Part shown: piece after piece, positions 1 to 8,437 of the stretch
How the letters are laid out: each line of letters starts with the position of its first letter
Position numbering within the stretch: the first letter of the stretch is position 1
NCBI RefSeq assembly: GCF_004138335.1
Contig: NZ_RYFW01000002.1
Location: 229,501 to 293,500, forward strand
Direction of reading: 5' to 3'
Length of the DNA: 64,000 nt
From: Peristeroidobacter agariperforans
Lineage (GTDB): Bacteria > Pseudomonadota > Gammaproteobacteria > Steroidobacterales > Steroidobacteraceae
The notes under the pieces: generated by a model
The model's input: only the letters and a program-made list of their open reading frames with translations
The model's database searches: none
What the model was told of the DNA's origin: nothing
Made by a program: the position numbers and the translations under genes

Positions 1-700
1 GGTGCTCGCGTTCCTCCTTCAAGGCTTGTTCAAAACGGCGGGCCATGTTTTCCTGACCCATGTCGCGGGCCAGGACGATCAGTCCATCCCAACCCTCATT
101 GTCGATGAGCTCCGCCGCCAGCGCCGCGTGCAGTGATTGAGCGAGCGTGGTGCGTGGATCGCTCGCGGCCTGTAATAAGCCCATGGATTCGACGCCAGCC
201 AGATCGGCACAAGGCGTCTGCGCTGTCGGATCCGCCCCCAATGTTTCCATACACTCCTTGACCATCAGCGCGTGGCGCGCCTCCGCATCACGGATCTCCA
301 ACAATTCATCCACGTTGATCTTGTTCAGATCTCCGCTCGGTGCAATGGCTTTCGCGCAGACCGCATCGTAAAGACGTGCGCCGCCGCGCTCGAATGCGAG
401 GCGTTCTGCGAGCTTGTCGATGAATACCTGCGATCGTCGTCCTGTAAGCATTTTTGCGGCGGTCTTCGCCGCCCCTTTGAGTGTTGCCGGCGCAGGTATC
501 GATCCGAGTGGATCGGCAGCAGCGATGTATTCCTGCCGTGCGAGCGCCAGCGCCTGCTCGTCTCCGGGCGAGGATTGGGCGCCCGAGGACTCGTCGTCGA
601 GTAGATCCTCCGTTTGCAGCATTTCCTTGGCGTGCTGGGGTGACATTTGCAGGCCGGTCCGATTGATTCCGAGCCGGGTGGCGTCAGTAGATTGTGGCAT
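1..700 (-). CDS. Ferritin-like domain protein (C-terminus cut by window edge)
   Basis: An open frame on the minus strand begins with ATG at 700 and is still open at base 1, so 233 residues are visible and the stop lies outside the window. GGAG sits seven bases before the ATG. The visible part has spaced acidic/His motifs typical of ferritin-like four-helix proteins: EIRDAEARH near residues 134-142, AAELIDNEGW near 198-207, and EEREH at the cut end. Family knowledge suggests a di-iron or iron-handling cytoplasmic protein; the substrate is unknown. It lies 41 bases downstream of a second ferritin-like gene on the same strand, so the two are probably cotranscribed. The first 60 residues are acidic and low in complexity. 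The fold call is good, the exact role open. Confidence 0.8.
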   Translation of the reverse strand, partial: MPQSTDATRLGINRTGLQMSPQHAKEMLQTEDLLDDESSGAQSSPGDEQALALARQEYIAAADPLGSIPAPATLKGAAKTAAKMLTGRRSQVFIDKLAERLAFERGGARLYDAVCAKAIAPSGDLNKINVDELLEIRDAEARHALMVKECMETLGADPTAQTPCADLAGVESMGLLQAASDPRTTLAQSLHAALAAELIDNEGWDGLIVLARDMGQENMARRFEQALKEEREH

Positions 701-741
701 GGCGGTCTCCAGGTTCTTTGGCGGACAAGGCGCGATGGACG

Positions 742-1917
742 TCACGCGGCGCGAATGTGAGCTCGAGAGAGCACCTCGGTGCCGGGGCGCCAGACATAGC
801 CGGCAGCAACCGTTTCCGAGGGCGAGCCCTGCGAGTTCATATGATTACGATAGTCGATGGATTCCTGCGGCTCTTCCTCGAGGCCGACGATGTCGGCGCC
901 CTTGGCGCGCAGATCGACTTCGCTGGCAAGCGTCGCGCGCACGAACTCACGCTGGCTTTCGAACTTGATTGGCTCGGGTAGGCGCTCACCGACGATTTCC
1001 TGCGGGTCGCGGCGCTCGTGTTTCTGGAACAACCCGCTCACCAAGTGAAAATGTCCCAGCTCGTAATTGAGCATGCGCTCCCAGAGGGACTTCAGGCGCG
1101 GATTGGCTTCCTGTTGCAGGCAACTGTAGTAGGTGTACGCCTCCATCGCCTCGTGCATCAGCCAGTTCTCCAGCAGTGACTGGGAGGGATCGAGCAGCGA
1201 TTCGTACTGGGTTACGTGCTGTTCCTCGATCGATGCGATCTCCGCATAGAGTTGCCGCGCGACCGGGTCAGCGAACAGCGGACCGATGTTCATGTAGTAG
1301 TCGTGCGTCTGATGTTCGGCGGCGGTGAGCGTCAGCGCATTCAATTTCGTCAGGGGCGCCGCGGTGTTGCGATCGAACGGGCGGCGCAGGTCGTTTTCCG
1401 GGGAGCGATGCTCCACGACGGTCGGGCGGCCCGGCAGCACGTCGGTATAGCTCTGCAGGATGTTGTTCGAATCCTTGCCTTCGAGCCGATCGAGCAACGC
1501 GGAGTAACGGTACATATGATCGAAGTCTTCGAGCAGGCCGAATCGATAAACCTGCGCGAGATACGGATCGGGCTCGTTCTGCGCCAGTGCTGCCGTGACT
1601 TCGATGGCCACCTGCTCATAGCCGATGGTTGTTTCCAACGGCGAATGATCGGCGCCGAGCAGCCAGTTCACCATGGTTGCCTGGTGCTGTTCGACGCGCC
1701 GGATTTCCGCGAGCGGTCTGCGCAGCTCCAGGTTAAAGCGCGCCGCCGCGTGCGAGAAACGTAGCGCCTCGCTTTCGATGCCGTTCATCAGGATGACCCG
1801 GACGCGAGAAAATGCGTCGTCGTCGAGCTTACTGATCGGCTTGCCGGCGAGCTCGCGCCAGGTGAAGCGTTGCTGATTCAGCGGTGTACCGCGATCCTCG
1901 AACAGTGACAGGGTCAT
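742..1917 (-). CDS. Ferritin-like / DUF-type di-iron protein
   Basis: This 391-residue protein is rich in helices with repeated E..H pairs, including EIASIEEQHVTQYESLL near residue 246, MHEAMEAYTYYSCLQQE near 272, and ERMLNYELGHFHLVSGLF near 300. Such Glu/His spacing is the signature of ferritin-like proteins that bind two metals between helices. The ATG at 1917 is preceded by GGAGGAG at ideal spacing, so I prefer it over an in-frame ATG at 1980. There is no signal peptide, so it is probably cytoplasmic. It is the first gene of a probable two-gene unit with the shorter ferritin-like gene downstream. Family members often occur in stress or desiccation gene sets, but no substrate can be read from the sequence. 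Confidence 0.8.
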   Translation of the reverse strand: MTLSLFEDRGTPLNQQRFTWRELAGKPISKLDDDAFSRVRVILMNGIESEALRFSHAAARFNLELRRPLAEIRRVEQHQATMVNWLLGADHSPLETTIGYEQVAIEVTAALAQNEPDPYLAQVYRFGLLEDFDHMYRYSALLDRLEGKDSNNILQSYTDVLPGRPTVVEHRSPENDLRRPFDRNTAAPLTKLNALTLTAAEHQTHDYYMNIGPLFADPVARQLYAEIASIEEQHVTQYESLLDPSQSLLENWLMHEAMEAYTYYSCLQQEANPRLKSLWERMLNYELGHFHLVSGLFQKHERRDPQEIVGERLPEPIKFESQREFVRATLASEVDLRAKGADIVGLEEEPQESIDYRNHMNSQGSPSETVAAGYVWRPGTEVLSRAHIRAA

Positions 1918-1989
1918 GATGGCTCCTCCGGCTAATGAGAATACGGAACCGCTGGCTGGCGGCCGGGTTCCAAGCAACATTCACTGAGC

Positions 1990-2856
1990 TCACGCGCGCA
2001 CTGGACGGGCGGGCAATGCGCCGCTGGCGCGATGCACCGTGCCTTCGAACTCAACCACGTCGTGCGAGCTGACAATCCGTACGGCCTTCGCATGCTTGCG
2101 CTTCAAATCGCGCAGCCGTTGCTGATTGTGCAAACGGGCCGGACGATCCTGTTCCATCATCCATTGATAGAAACGCAGGCCCGGCGTGCAGCGGGGGCGC
2201 TCGACATCCATCTCCGCGTGATAGAAATAGGCGTCGCCGGCCTGCAGAACCCAGCTGCCTCCGGTTCGTTCGACGGCGACGCCGGCGTGGCCCAGCGTAT
2301 GACCCACGAGCGGCACCAGCAATATTTCCGGAGGCACGCCCTGCAGTTCACGCACGCACTCGAAGTCATACCATCGCTCGCCGCTCAGCGCCGGATAGAT
2401 CACCCATTGATCTCGCCTCGACCACTGCTGGGGTCGATAGCGCATCCGATCGAGCATCGTGCGCTGTGCCTCCGCAACTTCGCGTTCTTTGCTCATCATG
2501 TGCACGCGTGCGTGAGGAAAATCATCCAGCCCGCCCGCATGATCGAAATCCAGGTGGGTGAGCACGATGTGCCGGACGTCGCGCGGGTCGTAGCCAAGTG
2601 CCGCGATTTGCCGGATGGCGGTGAACTCCTCGCGAAAGTCCGGTGAGAGCAGCGTCAGGAAAAAGCGGCTGAGCCGTGAGCGCGGATCTGCGACGTCCCG
2701 GAGGCCGAAGCCAGTGTCGATGAGAACCAGCGTGTTGTTTGCTTCCACGAGCAGGCAGTGACACGCCAGCCGACCGCGCAGGCTGGTCGAATGCCCATCC
2801 ATGAGCGCGCCGCCTAGAGGACAGGTTGAGATGCAATTCAGATGATGGATGCGCAT
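1990..2856 (-). CDS. Metallo-beta-lactamase-fold hydrolase, N-acylhomoserine-lactonase type
   Basis: The 288-residue product carries the metal motif THLDFDHAGG (HxDxDH form), a later GHTLGHAGV segment with metal-ligand His, and a QAGDAYFYH segment that supplies the bridging Asp. This arrangement and length match the AiiA-like lactonase branch of the MBL superfamily, which opens homoserine-lactone rings or related esters. No signal peptide is seen, so the enzyme is probably cytoplasmic. The ATG at 2856 has GGAAGG about eight bases upstream and is preferred over a TTG at 2892. It lies 72 bases upstream of the ferritin-like pair on the same strand. The lactonase substrate is an inference; other MBL hydrolases share the motif. 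Confidence 0.85.
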   Translation of the reverse strand: MRIHHLNCISTCPLGGALMDGHSTSLRGRLACHCLLVEANNTLVLIDTGFGLRDVADPRSRLSRFFLTLLSPDFREEFTAIRQIAALGYDPRDVRHIVLTHLDFDHAGGLDDFPHARVHMMSKEREVAEAQRTMLDRMRYRPQQWSRRDQWVIYPALSGERWYDFECVRELQGVPPEILLVPLVGHTLGHAGVAVERTGGSWVLQAGDAYFYHAEMDVERPRCTPGLRFYQWMMEQDRPARLHNQQRLRDLKRKHAKAVRIVSSHDVVEFEGTVHRASGALPARPVRA

Positions 2857-3013
2857 GGCTGTGCCTTCCGGGACCCGTGCCCGCATGTGCAATGCCGAGC
2901 GCAGACAAACGTTCCGTCGCTTGTGAAACGCTCGATCGAAACTAACAAAGGTTAATGCGGCTCGCTTCGCCTTGCTGGCATCTGAAGATTGCCTCGCACG
3001 CGAGTAGAAATGA

Positions 3014-3175
3014 AATCTCGGCCCGAGCGCGAGCTTGCTCGCGGTCGCCGCGTTGATGATCGATTACGTGCTCAACGACGCGACCGAGTTCTCGCTGGGC
3101 GTCGGCGGGCTGGTGTCGGCGATTCCAGCGCTGCATCCGTACATGGTCTGCGCGATGGCTGGCGTAGGAATGTAG
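3014..3175 (+). pseudogene. Remnant of an APC-superfamily amino-acid permease
   Basis: Read from 3014 (just after a TGA) to TAG at 3175, this frame gives about 53 residues. They include ALMIDYVLND followed by GVGGLVSAIPALHPYMV, which closely resembles the third and fourth membrane segments of APC amino-acid permeases. Neither end continues as a permease in any frame I could follow, there is no start with a ribosome site, and the fragment is about a tenth of the usual 450-plus residues. I read it as a decayed insert or deletion scar between the lactonase gene and the sigma-54 activator. A chance 39-residue membrane peptide from the ATG at 3056 is the alternative. Confidence 0.6.
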
Positions 3176-3559
3176 CCGAACCCTGTCATGCTGCCGGCCG
3201 CGACGCGCTGCTGCTGTTTATCTTGCGAGCACAGTGCCGAGCGATTCACGCGCCCATCAGTGAAGTTGTCTCGCGAGTTACAGGCGGAACATCCCGGGCG
3301 GGCCATCTGCATTGATTCCGGAGTTGATCAAGCGGCGTTGATACCAGTGTTTGCTATACACGCAGGCGAGCGAAGCATCTGCGGCGCGACTCGCTGTCTG
3401 GCTGTCATCGATATTCCTTGGTCTGGACGAAGCGCCGGCACGGGAACCGGGCTTGAGTTGCGCATCTTATGTGAATGCAGAGCACGGCCATACAGGATAG
3501 TGTGTTTGTGCGCTCGCGTCAGCGAATCCCGCCGAAGCAAGATCCGAGATGGAGTCATT
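3176..3559. other. Intergenic stretch upstream of the sigma-54 activator, no gene seen
   Basis: This 384-base stretch has an open frame continuous with the downstream activator, but its translation is Cys/Arg-rich with no family resemblance, unlike the gene. I treat it as noncoding leader plus permease debris. No strong promoter or terminator was recognised by eye. Confidence 0.4.
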
Positions 3560-4591
3560 GTGAGCATCAATGTTCCCGCTGCCGATTGCTGGTCCGTGCC
3601 TCGAACGCTTCGAGCCGGTAATGCGCAGCGCGGGTCGCGGGCTGGAGGGTTGGGCCGTCTGCTCGGCGAATGCGCGCCGATGACGGAGTTGTTTCATCGC
3701 TTGCAGCGAGTGGCGCCTACCGGAGTCAGTGTGCTGCTCACCGGAGAGAGCGGCACTGGCAAAGAACTGGTCGCGGAGACCATACATTCCCTGAGTGCCG
3801 GTCGCGAAGAGCCGTTCGTAGCAGTGAACTGCGGGGCCATTCCTGCGACCCTGGTGGAAGCCGAGCTGTTCGGTTACGAGCGCGGCAGTTTCACCGGGGC
3901 GGTTCGCTCGCAAGCAGGTTATTTCGAGCGCGCCGGCCGTGGCACGTTGTTTCTGGATGAAGCAGGCGAGATGCCGCCCGAGATGCAAGTGAAGCTGCTG
4001 CGTGCGCTGGAGTCGCGACGTTTCTATCGAGTGGGCGGCGAGCGAGACATTCCATTGCAAGCCAGAGTGATCGCGGCGACCAATCGGCCGCTCTCCGATG
4101 CGTTGGCCGAGAACCGCTTCCGGGCCGATTTGTTATATCGGCTCGCGGTATTCCACTTGCACATCCCGCCGCTGCGCCGGCGCGGCGAGGACGTGTATCT
4201 GCTGGCGCAATGTTTTCTGGATCGTCTCAACGAAGCCGAAGACTCGAACAAGGGTTTCTCGGTCGACTCGATGCGATATCTGCAGGAGCACAGCTGGCCC
4301 GGCAATGTTCGTGAGTTGTACAACACCGTGCAACGCGCGTTCATTCTCGCCGATGACGACGTCGATCTGCGAGGCGCGTCGGAATACGGCGCCGATATCG
4401 CCGAGCCCAGTGTAGCGGCGGACTGCGCGGTGACTTTTCGGCAAGGCATGTCGCTCTCTGCCGTCGAGCGCGTGGTGATCGAGGAAACGCTGCGACGCTG
4501 CTCTGGAAACAAGACGCGGACCGCGGCCGTGCTCGGCATCAGCGTCAAGACACTTTATAACAAGCTCAACGAGTATCGCGCGCTCGCTTGA
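3560..4591 (+). CDS. Sigma-54-dependent transcriptional activator without sensory domain
   Basis: This 343-residue protein is an AAA+ enhancer-binding activator. It has Walker A GESGTGKE near residue 62, the sigma-54 contact loop as GSFTGA (normally GAFTGA) near 112, Walker B TLFLDE near 130, and a Fis-type helix-turn-helix at the C-terminus (NKTRTAAVLGISVKTLYNKL). The GTG start at 3560 follows GGAG by five bases. The N-terminus has only about 35 residues before the AAA+ domain, so there is no receiver, GAF or PAS input, as in PspF-like activators. It ends two bases from the convergent GT9-like gene that closes the glycan operon. Its targets are unknown; the frame stays open upstream, so a longer start cannot be excluded. 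Confidence 0.88.
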   Translation: MSINVPAADCWSVPRTLRAGNAQRGSRAGGLGRLLGECAPMTELFHRLQRVAPTGVSVLLTGESGTGKELVAETIHSLSAGREEPFVAVNCGAIPATLVEAELFGYERGSFTGAVRSQAGYFERAGRGTLFLDEAGEMPPEMQVKLLRALESRRFYRVGGERDIPLQARVIAATNRPLSDALAENRFRADLLYRLAVFHLHIPPLRRRGEDVYLLAQCFLDRLNEAEDSNKGFSVDSMRYLQEHSWPGNVRELYNTVQRAFILADDDVDLRGASEYGADIAEPSVAADCAVTFRQGMSLSAVERVVIEETLRRCSGNKTRTAAVLGISVKTLYNKLNEYRALA

Positions 4592-4593
4592 CC

Positions 4594-5481
4594 TCAATGC
4601 AGCTGCTCGGCCAGCTCGTGGTGCACCTGTTCGATGACAGTGGTCCAGTCGCCGGCGCTGGGCTGACGAAACAGCCGCATCGTGGGATACCACGGCGAGT
4701 CGTCGCGGCCGAGCATCCAACGCCAGTCGGGTGCGTAAGGTAGGAGCAGCCATACTGGCAGCCCGAGTGCGCCGGCCAGGTGCGCAGTCATCGTATCCAC
4801 TGTAATGATGAGATCGAGCAGTTGCATGCGGGCGGCCATTTCCACGATGTCGCGAGAAGCGATCGGCGCAGCCGGCAGCGCACAGGTGGCCGGTGGAAAT
4901 TGCAGGCTGAACCAGCGTACATCGCTCAGTTTCGTCCAGCGACGCAGCTCGGTCGCGCTCAGCGATCGTTTCGGATCCCATTCACCGGCCGACCAGCACA
5001 CACCGATGCGCCGGCGCAGCGATGCCCGTTTTGCCGCGGAACCCGGTACATATATATAAGGCATGGGGCCGGGCAGTTCGTCCACATCCAACCGCAATGC
5101 ATGCGGCAGTTCCATGATCTCGATATCCACATCGTAGTCGAGCCCCGGATCGCCTTCGTGCAGCGGCAGGATCCGATCGATGCCGCGCACGGTTTGTAGC
5201 AGCTTCACCAGCGAGGGTTGCACCCACAGCGTGACTTCGGCAGCGCGCAGTCGAGGATGCGCCAGCAGGCGCACGAACTGAAGCGTATCGCCGAGCCCGT
5301 GATAACAGCGGACGAAGACGCGTCGGCCGGCTAGCGGCTCGCCGTTCCAGACGAATTGCTCATGCCTGGGCAGATGGCTGCAGATCTCGCCACGTCGGAC
5401 GCGCTCTCGCAGGACGGCGTCGCTGATGGCCCAGGCCGAACCGAAATCGCCTCGGTTCATTGCTTCGATCCATGCATCCAC
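4594..5481 (-). CDS. GT9/heptosyltransferase-like glycosyltransferase
   Basis: The 295-residue product has an N-terminal phosphate-loop-like segment RCYHGLGDTLQFVRLL and the C-terminal segment IITVDTMTAHLAGALGLPVW. The latter is the donor-binding region seen in ADP-heptose:LPS heptosyltransferases and in the catalytic end of TPR-linked glycosyltransferases. It is shorter than typical GT9 enzymes (about 340) and lacks an obvious full first Rossmann domain. The GTG start lies seven bases past the deoB stop, making it the last gene of the leftward operon that starts with inositol-phosphate synthase. By context it probably adds a sugar to the product of this cluster. No membrane segment is present. 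Confidence 0.75.
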   Translation of the reverse strand: MDAWIEAMNRGDFGSAWAISDAVLRERVRRGEICSHLPRHEQFVWNGEPLAGRRVFVRCYHGLGDTLQFVRLLAHPRLRAAEVTLWVQPSLVKLLQTVRGIDRILPLHEGDPGLDYDVDIEIMELPHALRLDVDELPGPMPYIYVPGSAAKRASLRRRIGVCWSAGEWDPKRSLSATELRRWTKLSDVRWFSLQFPPATCALPAAPIASRDIVEMAARMQLLDLIITVDTMTAHLAGALGLPVWLLLPYAPDWRWMLGRDDSPWYPTMRLFRQPSAGDWTTVIEQVHHELAEQLH

Positions 5482-5487
5482 GGCCGC

Positions 5488-6723
5488 CTACCATAAGAAT
5501 GAATGGCCATGGTCGCCTGTGGCCAGGCCAAGGTGCCGCGCGACCGTGGCGCCCATGTCCGCAAAGCTGGCGAGCTGGCCCAATGCATGAGGCCTGGCGC
5601 CGCCGTGTTTGAAGTTCGGGCCAAACGCGAGCACCGGTACGCACTCGCGGGTGTGGTCGGAGCCGCTCCAGGTCGGATCGCAGCCGTGATCGCCGGTGAC
5701 GATGGCCAGGTCGCCGTTGCACAGCTGCTGCAGAAACTCGGGCAGGCGTGCATCGAATGCTTCCAATGCTGCTGCGTAACCCGGTACGTCGCGCCGGTGA
5801 CCGTACAAGGTGTCGAAGTCGACCAGGTTGACGAACATCAGTCCGCCGTCCGAAAAATGCCTCATCGCATCGAGTGCTTGATCGAGCACTGCGTCGTTGT
5901 CCTTGCCCTTCAGCTCGCGTCCGGTCGCCGTGTGACAGAACAGATCGCCGATCTTACCGACCGATATCACTTCGCGTTGGGCGTCCCGGGCGCGGCTCAG
6001 CAGAGTTGGGAAGGGCGGCGGCACGCCATAGTCGCGTCGATTCGCAGTTCGCTGATAGCCGGAATGGGTCGTCACGAACGGCCGCGCAATCACTCTGCCG
6101 ACGCGCATTTCGTCGAGCAGCTCGCGCGCAATCCTGCAGGTCTGGTGCAGACGCTCCAGTCCGAAGTGCTGCTCGTGAGCTGCGATTTGAAACACGCTGT
6201 CGGCAGAGGTGTAGCAGATCGGCCAGCCGGTGCGCACATGTTCGTCGCCGAGCTCGTCGATGATCTGGGTGCCGGACGCGTGTTTATTCCCCAGCACGCC
6301 GTCGAAGCCGCCGCGCTCACACAGTTTGTCCGTCAGCGATCGTGGGAAGCACGGCTCAGTGCGCGGGAAATAACCCCATTCGAAATCGACGGGACTGCCG
6401 GCGATCTCCCAATGGCCGGATTGCGAATCTTTGCCGGTCGACACTTCGGCCGCGGCGCCTGCATAGCCGTGCCGCCACGCGGATGTGTTCAGGCTTGGGG
6501 ATACGATGCCCGTCGCCGCTCGACAACATTCGCCGATACCGAGGGCAGCGAGATTGGGCAGGTACAAGGGGCCCGATCTGATGCCGCTGCGATCGGCATC
6601 GCCCTCGGCGCACCGTTGCGCGATGTGACCCAACGTATCAGAGCCGACATCGCCGTAACGATCGGCGTCCGGTGCTCCGCCCACACCGAGCGAGTCGAGC
6701 ACAATGATGAATGCACGGGTCAT
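5488..6723 (-). CDS. deoB: Phosphopentomutase
   Basis: This alkaline-phosphatase-superfamily enzyme interconverts pentose-1-phosphate and pentose-5-phosphate in the cytoplasm using two Mn ions. The 411-residue length is normal. The N-terminal metal/nucleophile region [15 protein letters not shown], the SGHWEIAG segment and the C-terminal metal site [19 protein letters not shown] are intact. The ATG at 6723 overlaps the stop of the upstream glycosidase gene as ATGA. In most bacteria deoB sits with nucleoside catabolism genes (deoA, deoC, deoD). Here it is embedded in a leftward operon with a sugar nucleotidyltransferase and inositol-phosphate synthase, which suggests it supplies or removes a sugar-1-phosphate for glycoside synthesis. 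Identity is near certain; the role in this operon is inferred. Confidence 0.96.
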   Translation of the reverse strand: MTRAFIIVLDSLGVGGAPDADRYGDVGSDTLGHIAQRCAEGDADRSGIRSGPLYLPNLAALGIGECCRAATGIVSPSLNTSAWRHGYAGAAAEVSTGKDSQSGHWEIAGSPVDFEWGYFPRTEPCFPRSLTDKLCERGGFDGVLGNKHASGTQIIDELGDEHVRTGWPICYTSADSVFQIAAHEQHFGLERLHQTCRIARELLDEMRVGRVIARPFVTTHSGYQRTANRRDYGVPPPFPTLLSRARDAQREVISVGKIGDLFCHTATGRELKGKDNDAVLDQALDAMRHFSDGGLMFVNLVDFDTLYGHRRDVPGYAAALEAFDARLPEFLQQLCNGDLAIVTGDHGCDPTWSGSDHTRECVPVLAFGPNFKHGGARPHALGQLASFADMGATVARHLGLATGDHGHSFLW

Positions 6724-7643
6724 GCGACGGCCACTCTGTTTGTTGAGCGTGCTTCGCTCGGTGCGTAACGCTCGATCATCGACGCGCAGAACTCGGCGAA
6801 TCGCTCCGGCTCGCGCGGCGCGCTGGTGTGATGGGGCAGGATGCCCAGGTGCTCGGGCGTGAAGCAGAATGTCACGGTGACGTCGAAGTCCTGCAGCGCG
6901 GCCATCTGCCGATCGAACCACGCGAGCGCGTTCGGCCGGAAGCTGTCGGCCCATGAGAGGCCGGTACGCAGATGACGCACGCCGAGACGTTTCAGCCAGG
7001 TCACTGCATCATCGAGCCGAGGGTCTTCGAAATGGAACCACTGACAGATACCCATCGCAGGCGTGTGCTGCCCGAATCTTTCCAACGCCTGCTTGGGAGT
7101 GCCGTCCTCACGCAGCAAGCCCATATAGAAATGTCGGTAATAGGACGAGCCTTCGGCTTCGCGATGCCGCGTCGTTGCGGGCCAGGCGCGTGGTAAGTCG
7201 TAAAGGCTGTACCACTGAATGCGCGGCGCTTTGCCCACGAGTAGCGCGGCGGTTCGATCCACGCCCCACGCTTGCACTTCTTCGGCGCCGAAGCTCGAAA
7301 CGCCGACCTCCGTGACCCAAACAGGCAGATGCGTTGCTGCCTGAACTTCCGCGATCTTCTGCGGCCATTCATCGATGCACCATAGATTCCAGTCGAGCGG
7401 AAAGCCGTGGACTGCGACTACATCGACATGCTCGAGCACACCGCGTCCGGCGAGGTTCTGCAGAAAGCCCGGATCGATCGGCGACATGCCGCCGAGCACC
7501 CGGGGCAGGCGAGAATTGGTCGAGCGAATGGCCCGACCTGCGAGGCAGGCCATCTGTGCGAACTGCGCCCAACCGGGATCGACCTCCGGATCCCAGTGCG
7601 ACTTGTTATTCGGCTCATTCCAGATCATCGCGGCTTCGATCAT
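6720..7643 (-). CDS. Clan-A-type glycoside hydrolase-like protein, apparently circularly permuted
   Basis: The 307-residue protein opens at once with [13 protein letters not shown]. This is the acid/base Glu motif (E10) found on strand 4 of clan-A TIM-barrel glycosidases such as GH39 beta-xylosidases. The nucleophile-like Glu is at 112 in [10 protein letters not shown]. Residues from about 198 on ([16 protein letters not shown], then [10 protein letters not shown] and [13 protein letters not shown]) look like strands 1-3 of the same barrel, so the domain order seems to be strands 4-8 followed by 1-3. No signal peptide is seen, so it would act in the cytoplasm. Start and stop overlap both neighbours by ATGA. 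It may be a trimming glycosidase, a transglycosidase, or a noncatalytic relative. Confidence 0.72.
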   Translation of the reverse strand: MIEAAMIWNEPNNKSHWDPEVDPGWAQFAQMACLAGRAIRSTNSRLPRVLGGMSPIDPGFLQNLAGRGVLEHVDVVAVHGFPLDWNLWCIDEWPQKIAEVQAATHLPVWVTEVGVSSFGAEEVQAWGVDRTAALLVGKAPRIQWYSLYDLPRAWPATTRHREAEGSSYYRHFYMGLLREDGTPKQALERFGQHTPAMGICQWFHFEDPRLDDAVTWLKRLGVRHLRTGLSWADSFRPNALAWFDRQMAALQDFDVTVTFCFTPEHLGILPHHTSAPREPERFAEFCASMIERYAPSEARSTNRVAVA

Positions 7644-8437
7644 GTGCGCACCTCGATACGAGCGGCTTCACGCGCGACTGGGGTCGGCATGGCGGCCGAA
7701 CCTGGCGGCGTTTCGCCGAGCATCAGCATCGCGGCTCTATAGCCCTGCAACGTGCCGACATCGACGTAAGCCTCGCCGGCTTTGATGCCGAGTGCTTCAC
7801 CGCCGCCCGCCAGGTAGGCATTGATCAACGTTCCAAAGAACTCATCGCTTCGATTGCGCCGTTGCCAGAGCTCGTGCAGCTCGTGCAGGACCGCACCCGG
7901 CATCTTGAACGCGCCCCAGATCCAGTGCGTGCCGGGATCCGGCTGTTTGACGCGGATCTCGACCACGTGCAGCTGATCGTCCGCCAGCATGACCGCGTCG
8001 AATTGCTCCGGCCGTTCTACAGGAAACAGCAGGAACGACAGCTTGTCGTCAGGCAATGCGGCGAGGCCGTGATCTGGAAACCAGATGGTGTCCGGCAAGC
8101 CGATAGCGACAGTATCGGTCGGCGCCACGAGAGCGCGCGCACGGAACACGGCATCGCATAGCCCGGCAGGCTGCGGTTGCACGACGTAAGCAAGGTCGGC
8201 GCCGCCGAAGTGGCCACCGAAGTACTCCAGAATGTCGGACTTGCCCGCCCCGATGACGAAACAGATCTTGTCGGCGCCGCCTCGGATCATCCGCTCCAGC
8301 AGATATTCGCTGACCGCACAAGGCCGCTGCGTGTCGTTCAACATGCGCGAGCCGACTGGCAGCAGTTCCTTCGAGAAGGCCAGTGGTTGAATGCGACTGC
8401 CGCGCCCGGCTGCAGGAACGATGCCCCACATGGTCAT
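7640..8437 (-). CDS. Sugar-1-phosphate nucleotidyltransferase (RmlA/GalU-like)
   Basis: The 265-residue protein begins with the nucleotidyltransferase signature PAAGRGSRIQPLAFSKELLP, containing the GxGxR loop and catalytic Lys. It later has a GLPDTIWFPDHGL segment in the position of the metal-binding Asp and VDVGTLQGY near the C-terminus. It is expected to join a sugar-1-phosphate to an NTP, giving the activated donor for the glycosyltransferases in this cluster; the sugar and base cannot be read. ATGA overlaps link it to the CgeB gene upstream and the glycosidase downstream. The unusual NDTQRPCAVSEYLLERMI stretch is seen in a subgroup of uncharacterised relatives. Confidence 0.88.
   Translation of the reverse strand: MTMWGIVPAAGRGSRIQPLAFSKELLPVGSRMLNDTQRPCAVSEYLLERMIRGGADKICFVIGAGKSDILEYFGGHFGGADLAYVVQPQPAGLCDAVFRARALVAPTDTVAIGLPDTIWFPDHGLAALPDDKLSFLLFPVERPEQFDAVMLADDQLHVVEIRVKQPDPGTHWIWGAFKMPGAVLHELHELWQRRNRSDEFFGTLINAYLAGGGEALGIKAGEAYVDVGTLQGYRAAMLMLGETPPGSAAMPTPVAREAARIEVRT

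Noticed and set aside
3188-3559. N-terminal extension of the sigma-54 activator
   Set aside because: The in-frame translation is rich in Cys and Arg and unlike any sensory domain; a GTG with a good ribosome site at 3560 explains the gene.
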